From Acidobacteriaceae bacterium (GTDB lineage Bacteria; Acidobacteriota; Terriglobia; Terriglobales; Acidobacteriaceae), in NCBI GenBank assembly GCA_030838385.1, contig JAUTWX010000405.1, forward strand, positions 1 through 42,958: a stretch of DNA of 42,958 nt, read 5' to 3'. Below the pieces are notes generated by a model. It was given only the letters and a program-made list of their open reading frames with translations, was not told where the DNA came from and made no database searches. The stretch's first letter is position 1. Every line of letters starts with the position of its first letter. Both the position numbers and the translations under genes were made by a program. This document shows, in pieces, positions 8,194-19,000 of the stretch.

Positions 8194-10665
8194 ATGGCAG
8201 ACGACGCGATCTTGTTGGATGCGCAGGCGCAGCAGGAAAAGCAGCGCAAAGAGGGTGTGAAGGGCGAGGCCAAGCCTACGCGCGACGCCGAATCTGGCGA
8301 TACCAAAAAACCGCCGGCGAAGGAAGCGAGCCAGACGAGGACGGCTAGCGTCCTGTTCGGCATCCCGCAGCTTGGTCTGACGCACGTGGACCGGCAGGTT
8401 CCGGTAGACGAGCCGCCGCCGCTTGCTGAGAACTCCGCATTGAAATATGTCGGCCATCCGACGGTGCGGTATGACGGCGCGGCAAAGGCGAGCGGCCGCG
8501 GCAAATACACCGCCGACATTCATCTGCCAGGCATGCTTTATGCCTACATGCTTGGCGCAGAGATCCCTCACGGCCGCATTCTGTCGGTGGACACCTCCGC
8601 TGCCGAGCGCTATCCGGGCGTCAAGGCAGTGTATGTCATCGAGCACGACTACGGGGGTTCCGCCGCGCTGCGCGATCCCAAGCAGGAGATACCCTCGCGT
8701 TATCCCATCGTCCGCTATGCCGGCCAGCCCATCGCGGCGGTGGCGGCGACCTCACAAGCCATTGCGGAAGATGCCGCGAAGCTCGTTGAGGTGAAGTACG
8801 ATGCGAAGCCGTTCGTTGTGGACCGCGCGGATGCGCGGCAGCCGGATGCGCCGCTAGTCTTTCCCGGTCCAGCCGATGCTGAGGCCAGCGCGGGCGGCGG
8901 CGGCGGCCCCGCGGACGTGCCGCAAACAGGCAACGTGCATGGTCCTGAAAAGAAGACCAAGGGCGATTCCGAGGCTGGCTTCAAGGAAGCAGATGTCGTC
9001 GTGGAGAGCGAATACTTCACGCAGGTCCAGACGCATTCGGCGCTGGAAACGCATGGCGTAGTCGCCGACTGGAAGCCGGACGAGCTCACGGTCTACGCGT
9101 CGACGCAGGGCACCGCGAGCGTGCGCGATGAGTTCGCCGAGGTTTTTAAGCTGCCTAAGAGCAAGGTACGCGTCATCACCGAGTTCATGGGTGGCGGCTT
9201 TGGCGCGAAGTTCGGCGCGGGCAATGAGGGTGTCGTGGCGGCAAAGCTTTCGCGCAAGGCCGGCGCACCGGTGCGGCTGATGCTCGACCGCCGGCAGGAA
9301 CACATCGTCTCCAACCGTCCGGACTCTCACCAGAAGCTACGCATTGGCGCCAAGCGCGACGGCACGCTGACAGCGATTGAGTTGATCAGCTACGGCACCG
9401 CCGGAGTGGGTACGGGAGCGGGCACAGCCGGTCCGGCGACCAATCTCTACAAGTGCGCCAACATCCACACGGAAGAGAACGACGTCTTCATCAACGCCGG
9501 CCCCGGCGCAGCTTTTCGCGCGCCCGGTCATCCGCAGGGATGCTTCGCGCTGGAGCAGGCCATCGATGAACTTGCGGTCAAGCTCAACATGGATCCGCTG
9601 GAGTTGCGCGAAAAGATCGACGAGAGCCCCGCGCGCAAGGTCGAGCGGCAGATCATCCGGGAGAAGACGAACTGGCGCGACCGCAAGGCTGCCGGCGCCG
9701 ATACCGGACCGGTGAAGCGCGGCATGGGCATTGCGCAATCGGTGTGGTATCGCTTTGTCGATATGAACTCGTCCTGCGAGGTGCGCGTATCGAAGGACGG
9801 CTCGGTGGAGGTGCTCTCTGCCGTACAGGACATCGGCGGCGGCACCAAGACCATTCTTGCGCAGGTGGTCGCGGAGGAGTTCGGGATCCCACCACACAGT
9901 GTGCAGGTGCGCGTCGGAGACACTCGCTACCCCATCGGGCCGAACTCCGGCGGCAGTGTCACCGCGGGATCGATTACGCCCGCCATCCGCAATACTGCGT
10001 GGCAGGCAAAGCAGAAATTTTTGCAGGCTGTGGCGCCGGGTCTTGGCACAACAGCAGACAACCTCGACCTGCACGATGGAAATGTCGCGTGGAAGGATAG
10101 TTCCCGGTCCGTGTCGCTGCGCAGCGCCGCGGGGAAGATGCCGACCAGCGAAATTGCGGCGCGGACCACGCGCGTGCCGGACTACGAAAAGGCGCGGCTG
10201 CTGTACGGGGGCGTCGATTACGTGGAGCTTGCGGTCGATACCGAGACCGGCCGCGTGCACATCGAGCGCGTCTTCGGTGCGCACGATTGCGGCCGGCCGA
10301 TCAATCCAACCGGCGTCATCAGTCAGATCCACGGCGGCATTCTGCAGGGCATCTCCTACGCACTGTTTGAGCAGCGCGTGATGGACCGGCAGAAAGGATA
10401 CATTCTGAACACGAATCTGGAGAGCTACAAGATCATCGGAGCACGCGAAGTACCGAAGATTCAGATCGAGCTGATTGAGAACTACATTGGCCAGAGCTCG
10501 ACCGATGCGGCCGGCATTGGTGAATCGGCCGGCATCATTACGCTGGCCGCTGCCATCGGCAATGCGTTCTACAACGCAACAGGCGTGCGCATGCGCTCCA
10601 TTCCAATGACCCCGGCGCACGTGCTGGCGGCGCTGGGCAAGACCTCAGGAGAGATGACCGTATGA
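8194..10665 (+). CDS. Xanthine dehydrogenase family molybdopterin-binding subunit
   Basis: VGHPTVRYDGAAKASGRGKYTADIHLPGMLYAYM; GGGFGAKFG; GPGAAFRAPGHPQG; GIGESAGI near C-terminus. Confidence 0.93.
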   Translation: MADDAILLDAQAQQEKQRKEGVKGEAKPTRDAESGDTKKPPAKEASQTRTASVLFGIPQLGLTHVDRQVPVDEPPPLAENSALKYVGHPTVRYDGAAKASGRGKYTADIHLPGMLYAYMLGAEIPHGRILSVDTSAAERYPGVKAVYVIEHDYGGSAALRDPKQEIPSRYPIVRYAGQPIAAVAATSQAIAEDAAKLVEVKYDAKPFVVDRADARQPDAPLVFPGPADAEASAGGGGGPADVPQTGNVHGPEKKTKGDSEAGFKEADVVVESEYFTQVQTHSALETHGVVADWKPDELTVYASTQGTASVRDEFAEVFKLPKSKVRVITEFMGGGFGAKFGAGNEGVVAAKLSRKAGAPVRLMLDRRQEHIVSNRPDSHQKLRIGAKRDGTLTAIELISYGTAGVGTGAGTAGPATNLYKCANIHTEENDVFINAGPGAAFRAPGHPQGCFALEQAIDELAVKLNMDPLELREKIDESPARKVERQIIREKTNWRDRKAAGADTGPVKRGMGIAQSVWYRFVDMNSSCEVRVSKDGSVEVLSAVQDIGGGTKTILAQVVAEEFGIPPHSVQVRVGDTRYPIGPNSGGSVTAGSITPAIRNTAWQAKQKFLQAVAPGLGTTADNLDLHDGNVAWKDSSRSVSLRSAAGKMPTSEIAARTTRVPDYEKARLLYGGVDYVELAVDTETGRVHIERVFGAHDCGRPINPTGVISQIHGGILQGISYALFEQRVMDRQKGYILNTNLESYKIIGAREVPKIQIELIENYIGQSSTDAAGIGESAGIITLAAAIGNAFYNATGVRMRSIPMTPAHVLAALGKTSGEMTV

Positions 10666-11663
10666 ACCGCTTTACTTTCGTCGATTGCGCAACTGTAGAT
10701 GAGGCGCTCTCCCAGATGAAGGGCGACGCCGTGGTGAAGGCCGGCGGCATCGACCTGCTCGACCTGATGAAGGACGGCATCGTCTCTCCGCCGAGGCTTG
10801 TCAGCATCCGGAACGTGCAGTCACTGCACCGCATCGAGTCGTCTGACCGCGGTCTGCACCTTGGCCCGCTGACGACGCTGAGCGAGATCGCCGATCATCC
10901 GGAGATACGGCGGCGCTACGCGGCATTGTCGGATGCGGCAGGTCATGCAGCCACGCCGCAGGTGCGCAACATGGCGACGCTTGGCGGCAACCTGATGCAG
11001 CGGCCACGGTGCTGGTATTTCCGCTCCACCGATTTCGACTGCCGCAAGAAGGGCACCTCGGATGAGTGTCACGCGCTGCAGGGGGAGAATCAGTATCACG
11101 CGATCGTAAATAACAAAACCTGCGCGATGGTGCATCCTTCCTCCACCGCGGTTCCGCTGCTGGCCATGGGTGCGGAAGTTGAGCTGACCTCGAAAGCAGG
11201 CAAGCGCACGGTGGCAATGCGCGACTTTTACATTGCGCCGGAAGAGGACCTGCAGCGGGAAACAGCGGTGAAGCCGGGCGAGCTGATCACCGCTATACGC
11301 GTTCCCGTCCCTGCTGCCGGAACCCGCTCGGCGTATCAAAAGTATGGCGAGAAGGAGAGCTTCGACTGGCCTCTGGCTGATGCAGGCGTTGTTTTGGAGA
11401 TGGATGGAAAGAGCTGCCGCAATGCAGCCATCGTGCTTGGCGTGGCAGCTCCAACGCCGATCCACGCGACGCAGGCTGAAGCCGCCTTGCGCGGCAAGGT
11501 GATCGATGAGCGCACCGCGCGCGAAGCGGGAAAGCTGGCGGTAGCCAACGCGACGCCACTCTCACAGAATGGCTACAAAGTGCAGCTTTTCCAGACCGCG
11601 GTGTACCGCACGATCCTGCTGGCTGCCGGCCAGATGGACCGCGACCCCAGCGCTATTGGATAG
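10662..11663 (+). CDS. Xanthine dehydrogenase family FAD-binding subunit
   Basis: KAGGIDLLDLMKDGI; PQVRNMATLGGNLMQRPRCWYFR...; overlaps the preceding stop. Confidence 0.93.
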   Translation: MNRFTFVDCATVDEALSQMKGDAVVKAGGIDLLDLMKDGIVSPPRLVSIRNVQSLHRIESSDRGLHLGPLTTLSEIADHPEIRRRYAALSDAAGHAATPQVRNMATLGGNLMQRPRCWYFRSTDFDCRKKGTSDECHALQGENQYHAIVNNKTCAMVHPSSTAVPLLAMGAEVELTSKAGKRTVAMRDFYIAPEEDLQRETAVKPGELITAIRVPVPAAGTRSAYQKYGEKESFDWPLADAGVVLEMDGKSCRNAAIVLGVAAPTPIHATQAEAALRGKVIDERTAREAGKLAVANATPLSQNGYKVQLFQTAVYRTILLAAGQMDRDPSAIG

Positions 11664-11686
11664 GAACGGAAGGGATAGGAGAAATC

Positions 11687-11905
11687 ATGCCGGAATTGCA
11701 AGAAAAGACGAAGTGCCGATGCCTCCGCAGCAAGTCCTCTTACTCCGCCTTCGGCGAGTACAGCAAGGACCACGAGGCGCTCATGGGCACGACGAGCACG
11801 TTCTGGTGCCTGAAGACCATGAGCAAAGCCGGTCCGGATGAACATTACGTGCATGCCTCGACCTGCCAGCAAGGCCGGCGCTGCTGGGAAGCGGCGGAAG
11901 AATAG
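11687..11905 (+). CDS. Small Cys-containing hypothetical protein
   Basis: 72 aa, CRCLRSKSSYSAFGEYSKDHEALMGTTSTFWCLKTMSKAGPDEHYVHASTCQQGRRCWE; 24 bp downstream of the molybdoenzyme operon. Confidence 0.65.
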   Translation: MPELQEKTKCRCLRSKSSYSAFGEYSKDHEALMGTTSTFWCLKTMSKAGPDEHYVHASTCQQGRRCWEAAEE

Positions 11906-11911
11906 CTGCCG

Positions 11912-14170
11912 CTAGAGCCGGAATTGTGCCGCCAGGGACGCCTCCGATGAGCCGCCCGCCCACACGGTGAACTGGCCCGGCTCGACCACCCACTTCCCTT
12001 CTGTGTTCCAGACAGCGAGCTGGGTCTGTGGGATTCTAAAGGTAACCGTCTTTGTTTCCTGCGGCTGCAGGTGGATGCGCGAGAAGCCGGCCAGAGAGCG
12101 GCTGGGCGTCTCGACACTGGTGACGTTCTCACGGAAATAGAGCTGAGCCACCTCGTCTCCTTCGCGATCTCCTGTATTTGTCACATCCACGGATACCTTA
12201 ACGGCGGCGCTACTGCCGGCCACCGCTGGCTGCACGATGAGATGGTCATAGTGGAACGTCGTGTAACTGAGACCGAAGCCAAAGGGAAAGAGCGGCTTGC
12301 CGTCGTCGTCGACATATTTGTGAATGCGTGATGGGTCGCTATTGTAGAAATCCGGAAGCTGACCAACGCTGCGCGGGAAGGTGATGGTGAGGCGGCCGGC
12401 TGGATTGTTGTCTCCAAAGAGCGTTTCAGCGATGGCCTGGCCGCCAAACTCGCCCGGATACCATGCTTCGAGAATGGCGGGAACGTGCTGCTTGGCCCAG
12501 CCAATGGTGAGCGGCCTGCCGTTTTCAAGCACGAGGATTATGGGCTTGCCGGTGGCGGCGATGGCCTCCAGAAGCTGCTCCTGATTGCCGGGCAGATCGA
12601 GATTCGAGCGATCGAAGCCCTCGCCCGAAATGCCCTGCCATTCGCCTAGGCCGAGGATGACCATGTCTGCCTGCTTTGCGGCTGCGACAGCCGCGGGGAT
12701 CTCCTTGCCTGGATCAATGGTGACGGTTGCCTGGGGCACGATGGCGCGAATGCCATCGAGCAGGCTGATGCGTTTGCCATTCGATTCGCGCTCATAGTCG
12801 CCATAACGCGCCACATCTGCATTGGGTCCAATCACCGCGATGTGGCGAAGCGATTTCGAAAGAGGCAGAAGATGCCCATCGTTCTTGAGCAGCGTCATAG
12901 ACTGGCGCGCTGACTCGAGGGACAAGGCGAGATGCTGCTGCGAGCGGTGTGCGCGCGCGTTGAGCGTGGGATTGACGAAGGGATGGTCGAAGAGGCCGAG
13001 TGCAAATTTGACGCGAAGGACGGAACGTACGGCTCGGTCGAGATCCGATTGCGGCAGTGAGCCTTCGCGCACGCAATCGACGAGCGCCTTCTGAAAGACG
13101 TCGTGAGGAAAATCGTAGAACTGCATGTCAACGCCGGAGCGGATGGCGAGGCAGGAGGCGTCCTTCGGCGACGCGGCTACATGATGCACGGTATAAAGCC
13201 GCTCGATGGCGCCGAGGTCGGAGAGAACGAAACCCCGGAAGCCCCATTCCTGGCGGAGGATGGTCTTGAGCAGGAGCGGGTCCGCGGTGATGGGAATGCC
13301 ATCAATTTCGTGATACGCAGCCATGGTGGCCATGGCATGACCTTCGCGAAATGCCGGCTCGAAGGACTTCAGCATGACCGTGCGCAGCTCGCGCTCGCCG
13401 ATGTGCACGGGTGAGGTGTTGGTGCCGCCTTCGGGCGAGCCATGGCCGGCAAAGTGCTTGGGTTCGCTGACCACGGTGTGGTCGGTATCGAGACTGTCCC
13501 CTTGCGCGCCGCGCACGTATGCAAGGCCGAGCTGCCCAGTGAGATAGGGGTCTTCCCCGAAGTCCTCTTCGACGCGCCCCCAGCGCGGCTCGCGCGCTAC
13601 ATCGAGCACGGGCCCGAGGATCATGTCGACGCCGGTGGCGCGCGCCTCCGCAGCGATGGCGGCACCTGTCTGCTCGGCAATCTGCGGACTCCACGTCGCG
13701 GCGAGATTGATAGGCGCAGGAAAAACTGTTCCGGTATCAAACCCGTGCAGACCCTCCTCGATAAACAGCGCAGGAATGCCGAGCCGATTGTGTGCGATAA
13801 CCCAGCGCTGAATGGTGTTGACCTGCTCCGGTGTGGGGTTGAGATCGTGGATGCTGCCCACGCCGAGGTCGCCCCAAAGGCTCTGCGCCTTCTCCGGCAA
13901 GAAGACCGCTTCGATTGCCGCGTGTGTGTCGTCCATGTGCTTGTCGACGATATAGCGGGCGGCGGAGTACATATCCAACTGGCGCGCCTTTTCTTCCACA
14001 GTCATGCGCTGCAGCAGGTCCGTAATGCGGGCCTCTATAGGGGCATTCGCTTGCGTGTAGATCAGCGACTCTTGCGCTGACTGTGCGCCAGCACCAGCGG
14101 TATGCGTCGGCAGGAGGCACGCCAGACAGAAGAAGGCGCAGCGCGAGAGAGACGAGTATATCGGGCCCAT
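11912..14170 (-). CDS. Glycoside hydrolase family 3 beta-glucosidase
   Basis: MTVEEKARQLD; KHFAGHGSPEGGTN; GFVLSDLGAIERL; fibronectin-III-like C-terminus. Start chosen at 14170 after the 14181 stop of the upstream gene. Confidence 0.93.
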   Translation of the reverse strand: MGPIYSSLSRCAFFCLACLLPTHTAGAGAQSAQESLIYTQANAPIEARITDLLQRMTVEEKARQLDMYSAARYIVDKHMDDTHAAIEAVFLPEKAQSLWGDLGVGSIHDLNPTPEQVNTIQRWVIAHNRLGIPALFIEEGLHGFDTGTVFPAPINLAATWSPQIAEQTGAAIAAEARATGVDMILGPVLDVAREPRWGRVEEDFGEDPYLTGQLGLAYVRGAQGDSLDTDHTVVSEPKHFAGHGSPEGGTNTSPVHIGERELRTVMLKSFEPAFREGHAMATMAAYHEIDGIPITADPLLLKTILRQEWGFRGFVLSDLGAIERLYTVHHVAASPKDASCLAIRSGVDMQFYDFPHDVFQKALVDCVREGSLPQSDLDRAVRSVLRVKFALGLFDHPFVNPTLNARAHRSQQHLALSLESARQSMTLLKNDGHLLPLSKSLRHIAVIGPNADVARYGDYERESNGKRISLLDGIRAIVPQATVTIDPGKEIPAAVAAAKQADMVILGLGEWQGISGEGFDRSNLDLPGNQEQLLEAIAATGKPIILVLENGRPLTIGWAKQHVPAILEAWYPGEFGGQAIAETLFGDNNPAGRLTITFPRSVGQLPDFYNSDPSRIHKYVDDDGKPLFPFGFGLSYTTFHYDHLIVQPAVAGSSAAVKVSVDVTNTGDREGDEVAQLYFRENVTSVETPSRSLAGFSRIHLQPQETKTVTFRIPQTQLAVWNTEGKWVVEPGQFTVWAGGSSEASLAAQFRL

Positions 14171-14180
14171 CACGGCATTC

Positions 14181-15638
14181 TTACAGAATGAGTGTGGTGA
14201 TGGTGTTGGCCGGCAGTTGAAGTTCGAGCGTCTTGTCCTGAAGGACGCACTGGACATGCCGGTCGTGACTCTGCTCCTGGCTACGGTTGGTGAGGACGAG
14301 CACACGCGAGCCGTCTGGATTCTGCACGGCTATGTGATCGATCTCTGGAAGATCGCCTGTTGTAGCGAAGACCTGGGCGCCGCGCTGCATGAACTTCGAA
14401 TAGTGGGCAAGGGCCCAGTACATCCCGCTGCGCGTGAGCTGGTGGGTCTGGGAGTGGAGCGTCAGGAGACCGCCGCAGGAGAAAGGTCCGATGTTGGGCT
14501 TGCCATGCTCGTCGAGCACCAGGTTCCAACTGACGATGCAACGGGCGCAGTTGGTCAGGATGCCGGCGAAGGTGCTGGACCACTTCGCCCAGTCGGTGGT
14601 GTAGTCAGGCGCGGTGACGTCCGATCCGCCCTCCGTCCAATACGCATTCTTCAGCGGAAACATATTGTGGACGCGCGTCATCGCCGCGGGCGATCCGTAA
14701 TAGCCATGCCAGGCCACGCCGTCGACGTATTTCGAGAGGCCGGGGTCCTCGAACTCGTCTGCCACGCGGCCCCACAAGTTGTAATTGTGGTCGAGGATCC
14801 AGATCTTGGTGTCGAGTGAATTTTTCTGCAGCACCGGTCCGAGAAACTCCTTCACGAACTGGATCTCATACTCCTGTCCCCACATGCACTGCGGCATGCG
14901 CCCGCCCTGGTCGGTGTCGATTTCGTTCTGAATGGTGACGGCGCGAATGTGGACTCCGTCTGCGGCGTAGCCCTGAAGGAACTTGACGAAGTATTCCGCA
15001 TACGGCGCGAAGTAACGGCTGCGCATGGAGCCGCCGAGCAGTGAGTCGCCCGCCTTCATCCACGCCGGCGGGCTCCAGGGTGAGGAGAAGTAAAACACCT
15101 CCGGGTTGACCTGCTGGGTCTCGCGAAGCACCGGCAGGATGTATTGCCGGTCGTGCTCGATGCTGAAGTGGGTGAGATCGGGATCGGGCTGTGCGGTGTC
15201 GTCGTAGGTGTAGGGGTCGCGCGAGTAGTCGCTGGAGCCGATGGTGGTGCGCGCTATCGACATGCGCAGGCCATCGGCTCCGAAACATTCCTTGAGCAGT
15301 GCTCCGCGGGCGGGCGCCGGCATCTGCTGGAGCAGATAGCAGGAGGCATCCGTGAGGGCGGCTCCAAACCCCAGCAGTTCCTGACACGGTTGTTCGGGAT
15401 GGAGCTGGATGGCCCCAGAGCGGGCCCCAGAGCCGGCCGAAGCCCCGCTGCGCCATGTGGGCACATCGATTGGCTCACAACGCGCCTTGTCTGAGGTGCG
15501 CCAGGCCCTGACCGGTATGGTCGCCTTACCGGGATCGGTGTCCGACGTGATGCCCCAGGCCGCGAGGGAACCGAAAGACGTAGCAGGGGCAATCATGGCT
15601 GCCAATTTCAGGAAGGTACGCCGGCTGGTCATATCCAT
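14181..15638 (-). CDS. Glycoside hydrolase family 30 (glucosylceramidase-like / beta-1,6-glucanase-like)
   Basis: QELLGFGAALTDASCYLL; RTTIGSSDYSRDPYTYDD; SPWSPPAWMK; IQNEID; YWTEGG. Confidence 0.92.
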   Translation of the reverse strand: MDMTSRRTFLKLAAMIAPATSFGSLAAWGITSDTDPGKATIPVRAWRTSDKARCEPIDVPTWRSGASAGSGARSGAIQLHPEQPCQELLGFGAALTDASCYLLQQMPAPARGALLKECFGADGLRMSIARTTIGSSDYSRDPYTYDDTAQPDPDLTHFSIEHDRQYILPVLRETQQVNPEVFYFSSPWSPPAWMKAGDSLLGGSMRSRYFAPYAEYFVKFLQGYAADGVHIRAVTIQNEIDTDQGGRMPQCMWGQEYEIQFVKEFLGPVLQKNSLDTKIWILDHNYNLWGRVADEFEDPGLSKYVDGVAWHGYYGSPAAMTRVHNMFPLKNAYWTEGGSDVTAPDYTTDWAKWSSTFAGILTNCARCIVSWNLVLDEHGKPNIGPFSCGGLLTLHSQTHQLTRSGMYWALAHYSKFMQRGAQVFATTGDLPEIDHIAVQNPDGSRVLVLTNRSQEQSHDRHVQCVLQDKTLELQLPANTITTLIL

Positions 15639-15680
15639 GAACTTTATCGATCTCTCCGGGGGTAGCTAGTTACTTACGTG

Positions 15681-15698
15681 AAGACAAAGGATTGTCTT
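15681..15698. promoter_or_regulatory. Operator-like inverted repeat AAGACAA-N4-TTGTCTT
   Basis: Perfect 7+4+7 palindrome in the intergenic region upstream of GH30; second near-identical site at 15789. Confidence 0.6.
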
Positions 15699-15788
15699 AG
15701 CATACGCAGCAAAGATTTCGCTTGACAATCATCTTCTTGAATTGTTTTCATCTGCAACGATCACCGGGGACCCAACTTTCCTGACGCG

Positions 15789-15806
15789 AAGGCAAACCGT
15801 TGTCTT
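15789..15806. promoter_or_regulatory. Operator-like inverted repeat AAGGCAA-N4-TTGTCTT
   Basis: Same geometry as 15681..15698, one arm position differs. Confidence 0.55.
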
Positions 15807-16032
15807 GTCCTTGAGGCCGGGATCGCGGGGGTGGAATGTTTCGCCCTTTGTCAGGAAGATTCCCGGTGACCAACGGAACGGTTGAGACGATCTGCGGTCC
15901 TTCCTTTCCGTAACAGGGGAGTCGTGGGCCTCACTGCCGGATTTCCGGCGGCGGCCCGATGCAACAAAGAACAAGCGCGCATCCGCAGTAAGGGGTGTAG
16001 CGCAGGCAGATGGTACTTCTCCAGGAGGCAAC

Positions 16033-19000
16033 ATGAAGCAGTGGATTCGCGCCAGCCTTGGCCTAGCCATGTTATGGCCGGCCCTCACGGCCATCGCACA
16101 AAACACAAACTCTGGCGACATTCGAGGGGTCGTCACGGATTCCGCCGGAGCCGTCATCCCCGGCGCTAGCGTAAAGGTCGATGACGTCGACAAGGGCATT
16201 ACCCACACCTACACGACGGACGGAGCTGGCCTCTACGACACTGGTTCCATCGTTCCAGATCATTACCTCATCACGATAACCGCGCCGGGCTTCCAGAGTT
16301 ATGTCCGCGGTCCGATCACTCTGCAGGTGGCCACCGTCGCCATCGACGCGTCCCTCACTGTAGGCGCGGCACAACAACAGGTCGTCGTCAAGACGGACGT
16401 GCCACTGCTGCAGACCGAGACCGGCGCACAGACACAGACACTGGAGTCGAAGCAGCTCTTGCAAATGCCGCAGGTTGGGGCGGACTGGCAGAACTTCATC
16501 ACTCTCCTGCCGGGCGCGACCAGCCACATCTACAACAATCGCCCTGGCGCGCAGACATCCATCAATGGCAACCTGCCCTTCAACACAGTGCTGGCCGATG
16601 GCGCAACAACCACGCTGCCGATGAGCCAGAACTCGGACGTGATGGTGCTGGAGACGGTTGCAGAGGTAAAGATTGACGATTCGGCCTTCTCGGCGCAGTA
16701 CGGCATCGGCGGCGCGACCTTCAACCAGATCAGCAAGGGGGGCACGAACCGGTTCCACGGGTCGGCATACGAGTACTTCCAAAACGACGCGCTCAACGCC
16801 GCGGATTATGCCTTCGGCCAGGGCGCTGTTCCGTTCCAGCGCTACAACAACTTCGGTTTTGCGGTTGGCGGTCCGATCCTGAAGGACAAGGTGTTCTTCT
16901 ACTTCAACTACGACAAGATCATCAACCCGGGAAGCAGTTCGAGCGGCTTCAAGAACGTGCCTACAGCAGGGATGCGGAACGGTGACTTCACCGGTTTTCA
17001 AACCCTCTATGATCCGACAACGCAGACCATAGACAGCGCCGGCGTCTTTCATCGCAGAACATTCGCAGACGAGTATGGGAACGGCAACAAGATCCCCGCA
17101 GGCCTGATCGATCCCGTCGCCGCCGCGATTACGCAATACTATCCGGCTTCGAATGTGGCGGGCGCTTCCGGGTTCAGCAACAACTTCTTCTTCAACGTGC
17201 CCAACTCGCAGCCGTTCACCAAGTTCTTCGGCCGGCTTGATTGGCAGATCAATCCAAACAATCATCTCATCGCCTCGGAAACAGAGAGCGATAACCCGGC
17301 GCAGTATCACAATGAGGGAATATGTCCGATCAACTGCCAAAGCGGTGACGTCAGCCGCGACAATGCGCAAGTCTCGTGGGTATGGACGATCAGCCCGAAC
17401 ACCATCAACGAAGCGCGCATGGGTTTCACAGACCAGCTGAACTTCTTCGTGCCTGAATCCCTCAACCAGGGTTTTCCCGCGAAATTGGGCATGCAATTTG
17501 CCAAGGCCGACCTGTTCCCAGATATCCAAGTTGAAGGGAACGGCGGCGACATGTACCGATTGCAGCCAAATACGAACGCTGTCTACAAGGAGTTCGTATT
17601 CGATCCTTCCGACGTGGTCACTCTGATCCGTGGCCGGCACGTTCTGCACTTTGGCGGCGAGTTCCTCATCAGCCGTGCAGATTCAACTACATGGGGCAAC
17701 CAGGTCGCCGGGCACTTCAATTTCAACGGCGCTTACACGGCAGCCAAAGCGGGAGACACCTCCACCGGTATGGCATTCGCCGACTTCCTGCTGGGGTATG
17801 CGAACGAATGGGATGCCAAGCAGTCACCGGAGTGGGGTGGACGGCTGAAGAGTCCACAGTTCTTTGCCCAGGATGACATCAAGCTTCGTCCAAACCTGAC
17901 CGTCAATCTCGGCCTTCGCTGGCAGGGCATGACTGGCTGGCATGAGGTGAAGGGGAACATCCTCTCCTTCGATCCCACGGTGACGAATCCTGCCGATGGT
18001 TCCAAAGGTGCCATGTGGTATGGCACTACAAAAGCGAACGGGCGTGACAGCCTGCAGGCGCCAAGTTGGAACACTTGGCTGCCTCGAGTCGGATTCGCTT
18101 ACGGTCACGGTCCCAAGACTGTCGTCCGAGGCGGCATCGGGCTCTATGGTTACACCTGGAGCGACGACACCTACGGACCGGGCATAGGAGGTGCACTCCA
18201 ATTTAATGGCCAGCTCAATGACACCACAACCGGTACTTCTCCGGTTGCCCTTCTCGGCTCCAACGGAAATGGCGTGTATCAGGGCAGTCTGAGTGCTAAT
18301 TCAGCCTTTATCCGACCCGTAGGCCCAGCCGCTCTGAACGGTCAGGGTGTTTCGTATCAGGAGTATCACTCGCCTGTGCCGAAGATCCTGGAATGGAACT
18401 TTGAGGTACAGCAGCAAATCGGCACCGATATGGTCGCGAAGGTCGCTTATGTGGCGAGCCACGGCTATAATCTGCTCTTCCCTGCGGATATCAACGCAGT
18501 GCCGGAAGCAAAGCTTGCGCCAAACGACCAAAACCTGAGACCTTATCCGCTGTTCCAGGGTATTAACGACGGCAACGGCGCCGGCGGCACAAACAACGGT
18601 GTATCCAACTACAACTCGCTGCAGACCAGCATCAACAAACGTTACTCGAATGGTCTGTCATTCTTCGGCAATTACACCTGGTCTCACATGTTGACCAGCA
18701 TCGATTCGTCGGGCTGGGGCACCGGCTCCGGAAACGACTATTACCAGCGGCCATATGATGTGGCAGCTAACTATGGTGCATCGAATTTCGATCAGCGAAA
18801 CTCTTTCAAGACCGCTGTCACCTATGACCTACCGTTCGGCAAAGGACGTCAATTCCTGAACAGCAACTGGCTGGCGGACGAGACGATCGGAGGGTGGCAG
18901 ATAGCACCCTCAGTCATCTGGAGCTCTGGCGTTCCGTATTCACTCATTACGAGCGCAGATAACTCGTTCGATCTGAAGGGCAACGGGAAGCAGTACCCCA

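Noticed and set aside
16072-17649. 525-aa minus-strand ORF inside the TonB receptor gene
   Set aside because: Low-information antisense translation in GC-rich coding DNA; the plus strand has clear TonB-receptor motifs.
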